Source: Minisyncoccota bacterium (GTDB taxonomy: Bacteria; Patescibacteriota; Minisyncoccia; Phycocordibacterales; UBA1006). Taken from it: 9,800 nucleotides of DNA. How positions within the stretch are numbered: the stretch's first letter is position 1; each line of letters opens with the position of its first letter. The translations under genes and the position numbers were made by a program. Below the pieces are notes generated by a model. It searched no databases and was not told the DNA's origin. It was given only the letters and a program-made list of their open reading frames with translations. Shown here piece by piece: positions 5,614 through 9,800 of the stretch. Location: NCBI GenBank assembly GCA_021129535.1, contig JAJOLB010000052.1:1-9800 (forward strand). The letters run 5' to 3'.

Positions 5614-7167
5614 ATGAATCTTGCAGATATTTTAAAAAAAATTGAGATTAAAGAAATTATTGGAGATAGTAATATTGAAATAGATAATCTTACACAGGAC
5701 ACACGTGAATATTTTTCGGAAAAGACCTTGTATTTTGCAGTGCCAGGAACACAAGTTGACGGTCATGACTTTATCGGCCAAGCAATAGAAAAGGGAAGTG
5801 TGGTTATTGTTTGTGAACGATTACCAAATAACCTGGATTCCCGCCTTAAACAATCTTTTTCTGTAAACGAAAAACCGTTGCATGGGAGTGACAAAGTTAA
5901 GCGAAGTGATAGTGAAGTAGTTTTTGTTGTTGTAGATTCAGTATCAAAAAAAATGGGACAAATGGTTTCAAATTTCTATGGAAACCCATCAGAAAAATTA
6001 CAGATTATAGCGATTACAGGAACAAATGGGAAGACAACTATCGCAACGATTCTGTACCAAAGTCTATTGAATCTTGGTAAAAAGACTGCATTATTCTCAA
6101 CCGCTGGGGATTTTATCAATGGCGTAGAAATTGAAACGCAGAAAAAGGCTTCATCATCAATGGAGATAATTGAATTCCAAAAAAGCCTGAAACAGGCTGT
6201 TGATTCAGGTTGTGAATATGTTTGTATAGAGGCAACGTCCCACGCACTTGATCAAAATCGACTAAATGGAACAAAAATAGTAGGTGCAATCTACACAAAC
6301 CTGACCCAAGACCACCTGGACTATCACGAAAATTTTGATGACTATGCACAGGCAAAACAAAAATTATTTAGTTTATTAAATATAGACTCATTTGCATTGA
6401 TTAATATCGATGACAAATATGCCGCGATGATGATTGAAAAAACCAAGGCAAAAATTATTACTTATGGAGATGTAGATTTCAAAAACCCTATTAGCAGAGA
6501 TATCTTATTTAAGATAGAAAATTTTGGAATAAGCGGAACAAAGGTTCTGCTAGATGGAAATAATGCTCAGGTTAAATTTGTAGGAAAATTTAATATGTAT
6601 AATATTTTGTCAGTCTATGGAGCGTTAATTGAACTAGGTTTTAATATTGAAGAGATATTAAAAACACTTTCAGACATTGACGGTGCACGCGGACGTATGG
6701 AAATTGTAACAGGTAGCAGGGAAGGCGTTGTTGGAATTGTCGACTATGCACATACATCAGATGCATTGGAAAATGTATTAAAAACATTGAACGAACTACC
6801 TCATAATAAAATAATCACCGTAGTTGGTGCAGGAGGCGACAGAGACAGCGGTAAACGTCCACAAATGGCACAGATTACACAGAATAATAGCGACTACACT
6901 ATTCTAACGGCTGATAATCCACGTACAGAGGATTTAGTGCAAATTTTAAATGACATGCTTGCAGGCTGTGATTCTGATAAAGATAATTTTGAAATTATTT
7001 CAGACAGGGAATTAGCCATTAAAAAAGCAGTCGACATATCGACTGCTGGTGATATTATTCTTGTCGCTGGAAAAGGTCACGAGGATTACCAAATCATCGG
7101 AACAACCAAACATCATTTTGATGATGTAGAGGTTTTAGAGAGATATTTGAAATTAAAAAAACAATAA
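5614..7167 (+). CDS. murE: UDP-MurNAc-tripeptide synthetase, meso-DAP type (MurE)
   Basis: Adds the third stem residue to UDP-MurNAc-L-Ala-D-Glu with ATP in the cytoplasm. Mur ligase domains in order: N-terminal substrate domain (1-about 125), central ATPase with P-loop GTNGKTT (136-142), EATSHALDQNRL (206-217) and carbamylated-lysine motif YAQAK (K248), then the C-terminal domain (about 356-517). DNPR (434-437) and GKGHED (486-491) are the motifs that select meso-diaminopimelate over lysine, so the cell wall is probably DAP-type. At 517 aa it is longer than E. coli MurE (495). Much of the excess is an insertion at about residues 72-101 between the strands VVIVCE and VVFVVV, which looks like a translated dispersed repeat (see 5832-5895). 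The catalytic core is intact. It has its own promoter and terminators on both sides. Secure call. Confidence 0.96.
   Translation: MNLADILKKIEIKEIIGDSNIEIDNLTQDTREYFSEKTLYFAVPGTQVDGHDFIGQAIEKGSVVIVCERLPNNLDSRLKQSFSVNEKPLHGSDKVKRSDSEVVFVVVDSVSKKMGQMVSNFYGNPSEKLQIIAITGTNGKTTIATILYQSLLNLGKKTALFSTAGDFINGVEIETQKKASSSMEIIEFQKSLKQAVDSGCEYVCIEATSHALDQNRLNGTKIVGAIYTNLTQDHLDYHENFDDYAQAKQKLFSLLNIDSFALINIDDKYAAMMIEKTKAKIITYGDVDFKNPISRDILFKIENFGISGTKVLLDGNNAQVKFVGKFNMYNILSVYGALIELGFNIEEILKTLSDIDGARGRMEIVTGSREGVVGIVDYAHTSDALENVLKTLNELPHNKIITVVGAGGDRDSGKRPQMAQITQNNSDYTILTADNPRTEDLVQILNDMLAGCDSDKDNFEIISDRELAIKKAVDISTAGDIILVAGKGHEDYQIIGTTKHHFDDVEVLERYLKLKKQ
5832..5895 (+). repeat. Palindromic-repeat-like insertion inside murE
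   Basis: The insert begins CCTGGATTCCCGCC (5832-5845) and ends GGGAGTGACAAA (5884-5895). ATTCCC and GGGAGT can pair with one G-T. These ends match, from memory, the widespread GGATTCCCGC...GCGGGAATGAC intergenic repeats, whose common translation contains LDSRLRGNDK. MurE reads LDSRL (74-78) and then GSDK (91-94), separated by 12 residues. The reading frame is kept and the insertion falls in a loop of the N-terminal domain. Its origin is inferred, not proven. Confidence 0.5.
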
Positions 7168-7211
7168 TATTTATTCATGAATTTATTATATCTATTATAT
7201 CAAATTATAAG
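7113..7211 (-). promoter_or_regulatory. Minus-strand promoter-like sites antisense to the murE 3' end
   Basis: TGaTATAAT lies at 7202-7194 on the minus strand and a second TATAAT at 7190-7185, exactly 6 nt before an ATG at 7178. That ATG opens a 21-codon frame (7178-7113, TGA stop) antisense to the end of murE. The plus-strand text at 7194-7210 (ATTATATCAAATT-ATAA) is nearly identical to the promoter of the 107-residue gene at 8276-8293. A duplicated promoter, a small antisense RNA or chance in AT-rich DNA are all possible. Confidence 0.25.
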
Positions 7212-7251
7212 AATAGAAGGGATATATCAGAATTTAACACAACGTCGCACA

Positions 7252-7291
7252 ATATACCTTTTACGACATTAATACTGCGAATAAGGTATAT
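7252..7291. repeat. Inverted repeat in the murE-engB spacer
   Basis: ATATACCTT (7252-7260) and AAGGTATAT (7283-7291) are perfect 9-bp arms around 22 nt. Inside the loop T7262-A7281, C7264-G7279 and G7265-C7278 can also pair, with two mismatches between. GTCG just upstream can pair with CGAC in the loop, so alternative folds exist. No T-tract follows, so it is not a terminator. The rest of the 7168-7312 spacer shows no gene. Confidence 0.4.
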
Positions 7292-7312
7292 ATAGCTTAA
7301 TATTCTATTTAT

Positions 7313-7342
7313 AATAAAAACAGCACAAAAGCTGTTTTTATT
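7313..7342. terminator. Bidirectional terminator between convergent murE and engB
   Basis: AATAAAAACAGC (7313-7324) pairs perfectly with GCTGTTTTTATT (7331-7342) around the loop ACAAAA. Both strands end in a T-run. On the minus strand it overlaps the engB stop codon; on the plus strand it lies about 145 nt past murE. Confidence 0.85.
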
Positions 7343-7949
7343 CCTTTTCTTTTAGTCCACCAAACAGTGCGTCACGTAATAGATGTATGTTTTTATTTTT
7401 AAATGCTGAATAGTAGAAAACATTTTTCCCTGTTTCTGCATTTGGTACGTCAGCCTTTATTTCCTTTTTAAGCTTATTGATTCCTTTTTGATTTAGCTTG
7501 TCTATCTTGTTAACAGCTAAAATATAGTTTTTACCTGTTTGGTCCATCAATTCGAACATTTGTTTATCAAAGTCTGTGAGTCCAGCCTTTGCATCAATAA
7601 TCAAAACAACAAGCTCTAAATCGCTAGCAGGATGACTAATGTACCATTCGATAATTCCTCGAAGTCTCTGACGGTCAGTTTTGGAGACCTTTGCATAACC
7701 ATAACCTGGTAAATCGACGAAATAGACGTCTTGGGTTATATCAGTCGAAACCTTAAAGAAATTTATCTCACGAGTCTTCCCTGGTGTCCGCCCTGTTTTT
7801 ACCAATTTTTTTCGACCAAGTAATGTATTAATGGTTGTGGATTTTCCGACGTTAGAACGTCCAATAAATGCAATGTGCGGAGTTCCATCATACATAACAT
7901 CTCGCTCACCAACAACACCTGTTACAAATTGTGCATCTAATATTTTCAT
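7338..7949 (-). CDS. engB: Ribosome biogenesis GTPase EngB (YihA/YsxC)
   Basis: GTPase needed for late assembly of the large ribosomal subunit. All G motifs are visible: G1 GRSNVGKS (30-37), G2 TPGKT (55-59), G3 DLPGYGY (79-85), G4 NKID (147-150) and G5 SAFKNK (181-186). The GYGYAKV extension after G3 and IEWYI (100-104) are typical of EngB rather than of Era, Der or Obg. Length 203 aa is normal. The start codon overlaps the stop codon of the upstream 107-residue gene (ATGA, 7946-7949) and no ribosome-binding site is seen, so translation depends on termination-reinitiation. The stop codon is inside the bidirectional terminator. Secure call. Confidence 0.97.
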   Translation of the reverse strand: MKILDAQFVTGVVGERDVMYDGTPHIAFIGRSNVGKSTTINTLLGRKKLVKTGRTPGKTREINFFKVSTDITQDVYFVDLPGYGYAKVSKTDRQRLRGIIEWYISHPASDLELVVLIIDAKAGLTDFDKQMFELMDQTGKNYILAVNKIDKLNQKGINKLKKEIKADVPNAETGKNVFYYSAFKNKNIHLLRDALFGGLKEKE

Positions 7950-8269
7950 ATCTTATCAGAATTTTCTATGCTCGGTGTCAGTAACTCAATATTTGTTGGT
8001 TCCCCATTTTTAACTCTCTCCATATTATCGATAAAACTATCCCAAAATAGATTAACAACAACATCATTCCAAAAATAATTAATTTTCTCTGCTAAATGTT
8101 CTTGATAGAAGTCATTTATGTGTGTTTGTATGTAGCTAAAATTTGATTGCATTTGTTCATTTTCAACAACATCCTGAACAGAAAAACCAAAGTAAAAAGA
8201 CGCAAGAGCAATTCCAATAACAATGTAAATAATCCATCTTAATGATCCTTTTTTGTAATTTTTTTTCAT
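7946..8269 (-). CDS. Uncharacterised single-pass membrane protein, coupled to engB
   Basis: I do not recognise a named family. The protein is 107 aa. The N-terminus is basic (MKKNYKKGS), followed by a hydrophobic helix at about 12-29 (WIIYIVIGIALASFYFGF). The remaining 78 residues are mixed and aromatic-rich, with FSVQDVVENEQMQSNFSYI (29-47) and NYFWNDVVVNLFWDSF (64-79), which could form an amphipathic helix at the membrane. By the positive-inside rule the C-terminal part should be outside the cytoplasm. From memory, small proteins with a VVES/N-xxxQ-NFSYI stretch after one membrane helix recur in Parcubacteria genomes; I cannot verify that here. It has its own extended -10 promoter 6 nt upstream of the ATG and overlaps engB by 4 bp, so the two are co-translated. 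No function can be assigned. Confidence 0.8.
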   Translation of the reverse strand: MKKNYKKGSLRWIIYIVIGIALASFYFGFSVQDVVENEQMQSNFSYIQTHINDFYQEHLAEKINYFWNDVVVNLFWDSFIDNMERVKNGEPTNIELLTPSIENSDKI

Positions 8270-8275
8270 ATATTT

Positions 8276-8284
8276 ATTATATCA
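8276..8284 (-). promoter_or_regulatory. Extended -10 promoter of the 107-residue gene and engB
   Basis: On the minus strand TGaTATAAT (8284 to 8276) is followed by 6 nt and the ATG at 8269. It lies in the 35-bp gap after the M23 gene, which has no terminator hairpin there, so read-through from M23 is also likely. Leaderless mRNA predicted. Confidence 0.65.
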
Positions 8285-8304
8285 AATTTATAACGCAGAG
8301 GCAA

Positions 8305-9651
8305 TTATAGTCGTGGGTGTTTAAATTTATTTCTAGATAAGGCTGGTAAATAATCTATCGGATTTAAATAAGCCTTTGTAGGTGCAGACGGACGTACGAG
8401 AATATTTCCTGGACATGTCCAACTGTCGTAGCTTTTTACTTTTACAACCTTTTCTCCCCCATTTCCGTAGGTTGCATAGACCGTTAGATGCAAATGAGGA
8501 CCTGTTGAATGACCTGTATTACCTGAATACCCGATAAGATCACCCTTTTTAACCTTTTTTCCTTTTGATGTTTTTATTTTTGATAAATGACCGTAGGTGG
8601 TAGATAACCCTATGTCGTGTTCAATCAGAATCCATTTTCCAAACGATATGCCTTTACACGCAGCATCAGTATCACCAGTACCTCTAATAACACCATCCGC
8701 AACAGCGTACACAGGCGTTCCTATTGCGGCACGAAAATCTGTTCCACTATGTGATCCAGATGAATAGAGAACTCCTGATGATGTTGTTTTCCCAAAACGT
8801 TGGGTTATATAAATATCACTCTTTGGTAATGGCCAGTCAAGGACACCGGAGCCTTTTGTTGGTAATGAATTTTTATCTAAAATAAATTTTAATTTTGATT
8901 CATAGGAGCGAATTGCCTTGTCTAGATCTGCAATCGCCTTTCTTGTTCTGGTCAGATTTTTTTGGTACTGTGACTCTTTGTTTTTTGTTTCTCTGAGGAT
9001 GTTATTTTTCTCCTGTTCTTGTCCTGCGACGATCGATTTTTGATCACTATATTTTTCTCTTTCTTGAACGAGATTACCTTGCTTGTCGACAAGTTTTTCC
9101 TTGCTCTGAAAAAGAGAAATTTTATTCTCCCTAAGAGCATGAGTCTTTTTCAGTATTGGGTTTTGAAGATTCAAATACGCATCACGATATTTAAAAAACA
9201 AAGACAATGACTGAGATGAGAGAAAACTCTCTAATATAGAGAAATCTTCCCTCTGGTTTACACGCCTTAAAAGTGATTCTAAAAAATGTGATTGTTCTGC
9301 AATGGTGTTATTTTTAACATCTATTTCATACTCTGTTTTCTCAATTTCTCTATCTAGAATATTAATTTTTGATTTTGTCTGGGAAATATTGTTTTCCAAG
9401 GATTTCCTTCTGCTGTTTATAAGGGAAAGCTCCTTTCTAAGACTTGCCTTTTCTGTGCCTGTTTTTTCAAGCTCTCGTTGTATACGTAGAGCCTCTGCTT
9501 CTAGGTTTTTCAAGTTTTTTTGCGTACTACTGATTTGTTTCTCAAGTTCCTCGGCTGTTTCAGCAAACACAAAATTAATTCTGGTATTTAAACCAAAACC
9601 TATTACAAAGATTAAGGTAATTAAGAGTATTTTTGTAATATTGTTTTTCAT
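8305..9651 (-). CDS. Secreted coiled-coil M23 (LytM/EnvC-like) peptidase
   Basis: Exported peptidoglycan endopeptidase or hydrolase activator acting in cell separation or wall remodelling. Residues 1-30 are a signal peptide (basic start, hydrophobic 8-20, VFA before E31). Residues about 32-130 and 165-260 are predicted coiled coil, as in EnvC and related M23 proteins. The M23 domain runs from about 270 to 435. Zinc ligands are complete: H301 and D305 in HSGTD, and H388 in GPHLHL (386-388), with catalytic-type H355 in TYGHLS. Intact ligands suggest real hydrolase activity, unlike degenerate EnvC-type activators. Two cysteines, C332 and C413, sit in the secreted domain and could form a disulfide. 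The C-terminal tail ends NPIDYLPALS and then a basic stretch. The start is supported by TGcTATAAT 6 nt upstream. Its substrate cross-link is not determinable from sequence alone. Confidence 0.93.
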   Translation of the reverse strand: MKNNITKILLITLIFVIGFGLNTRINFVFAETAEELEKQISSTQKNLKNLEAEALRIQRELEKTGTEKASLRKELSLINSRRKSLENNISQTKSKINILDREIEKTEYEIDVKNNTIAEQSHFLESLLRRVNQREDFSILESFLSSQSLSLFFKYRDAYLNLQNPILKKTHALRENKISLFQSKEKLVDKQGNLVQEREKYSDQKSIVAGQEQEKNNILRETKNKESQYQKNLTRTRKAIADLDKAIRSYESKLKFILDKNSLPTKGSGVLDWPLPKSDIYITQRFGKTTSSGVLYSSGSHSGTDFRAAIGTPVYAVADGVIRGTGDTDAACKGISFGKWILIEHDIGLSTTYGHLSKIKTSKGKKVKKGDLIGYSGNTGHSTGPHLHLTVYATYGNGGEKVVKVKSYDSWTCPGNILVRPSAPTKAYLNPIDYLPALSRNKFKHPRL

Positions 9652-9657
9652 AATTCT

Positions 9658-9666
9658 ATTATAGCA
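9658..9666 (-). promoter_or_regulatory. Extended -10 promoter of the M23 gene
   Basis: On the minus strand TGcTATAAT (9666 to 9658), then AGAATT and the ATG at 9651. It is the same nonamer as at the holB-like gene. No -35 consensus lies 17 bp upstream. A leaderless mRNA is predicted. Confidence 0.7.
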
Positions 9667-9694
9667 TATTCATTTTTTATGATAGATTTTTAAT

Positions 9695-9800
9695 TTGACA
9701 AAGAACTTATTTCAAAAGGTAACCTTTATAAATTTAGAAAACCCATAAGGAAAGTTCCCCCACCTCTTGCAGTTTAATGAATACAAGTAAAAAAGTAAGC
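9695..9800. other. Unassigned right-edge segment
   Basis: The segment holds TTGACA (9695-9700, a perfect -35 on the plus strand but without a -10 at normal spacing), a 13-bp dyad AAAGGTAACCTTT (9715-9727), TATAAA (9727-9732) and a GC-richer patch at about 9740-9770 with AAGGAAAGTTCCCCCACC. A plus-strand ATG at 9777 is followed by eight open codons to the window edge. Short open frames also exist on the minus strand. None is long enough to call. It could be the start of a plus-strand RNA or gene, or the end of a minus-strand gene. Confidence 0.3.

Noticed and set aside
6116..6355. Minus-strand 79-codon frame inside murE
   Set aside because: Shadow of the Mur ligase central domain; composition His/Leu-rich as expected for a mirrored frame.
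7185..7203. ATTATATCT/ATTATATCA tandem repeat as a microsatellite
   Set aside because: Only two units; better explained as overlapping promoter-like boxes or AT-rich chance.
7831..8013. Plus-strand 60-codon frame over the engB/107-aa junction
   Set aside because: Antisense to the EngB P-loop region; no promoter or family resemblance.
9302..9664. Plus-strand 120-codon frame opposite the M23 gene
   Set aside because: It is antisense to the signal-peptide and coiled-coil part of a secure gene; its hydrophobic, Ser/Phe-rich content is the expected mirror of Lys/Glu-rich coiled coil.
1..9800. CRISPR array, IS element or phage cassette
   Set aside because: No regularly spaced direct repeats, no terminal inverted repeats flanking a transposase and no phage-type genes were seen on either strand.

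Overview
The window looks like a piece of a low-GC, gene-dense bacterial chromosome from the Patescibacteria / Candidate Phyla Radiation (Parcubacteria-like). This is inference from gene content and style: a MurA carrying an N-terminal helix-turn-helix, a short clamp-loader delta' with no P-loop, no recognisable Shine-Dalgarno sequences, and a small single-pass membrane protein coupled to the ribosome-assembly GTPase EngB. TGA acts as a stop codon (in the ATGA overlap at 7946-7949), so the UGA-glycine code of SR1/Gracilibacteria is not in use. No tRNA, rRNA, CRISPR array, transposase or phage gene is visible.

Layout. 1-212 is intergenic: two hairpins, a 39-nt perfect palindrome that serves as the murA terminator, and a short dispersed-repeat remnant. 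HTH-murA (213-1766, minus) and mreB (1950-2960, plus) diverge from a 183-bp region that holds both promoters, a perfect inverted repeat around the murA -10 and a second dyad upstream of the mreB -35. Then on the plus strand come a holB-like gene (2987-3664), frr-rseP (3718-5373, 6-bp gap) and murE (5614-7167). The 240 bp between rseP and murE hold two terminator hairpins and the murE promoter; I saw no convincing gene there. On the minus strand, converging on murE, are an M23 peptidase (8305-9651), a 107-residue membrane protein (7946-8269) and engB (7338-7949, ATGA overlap). Both converging units share a bidirectional terminator at 7313-7342. The last 150 bp carry the M23 promoter and an unexplained GC-richer patch that runs off the edge.

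How the genes relate. Four of the nine genes serve peptidoglycan and shape: MurA (first committed step), MurE (third residue; its DNPR motif indicates meso-diaminopimelate), MreB (elongation scaffold) and an EnvC-like M23 factor (hydrolysis or activation of hydrolysis). RseP is the membrane protease. HolB-like, Frr and EngB are housekeeping proteins of replication, ribosome recycling and ribosome assembly.

The strongest window-wide patterns are these. (1) Every transcription unit has a -10 element ending only 6-9 nt before its ATG, often the extended form TGnTATAAT, so nearly all mRNAs should be leaderless; the two genes without such a promoter (rseP, engB) are the ones tightly coupled to an upstream gene. 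(2) A cell-wall enzyme fused to a DNA-binding domain has a perfect 11-bp inverted repeat around its own -10, which suggests enzyme-level autoregulation. (3) MurE carries an in-frame insertion that looks like a dispersed palindromic repeat, and a relative of that repeat lies between genes at 167-199.
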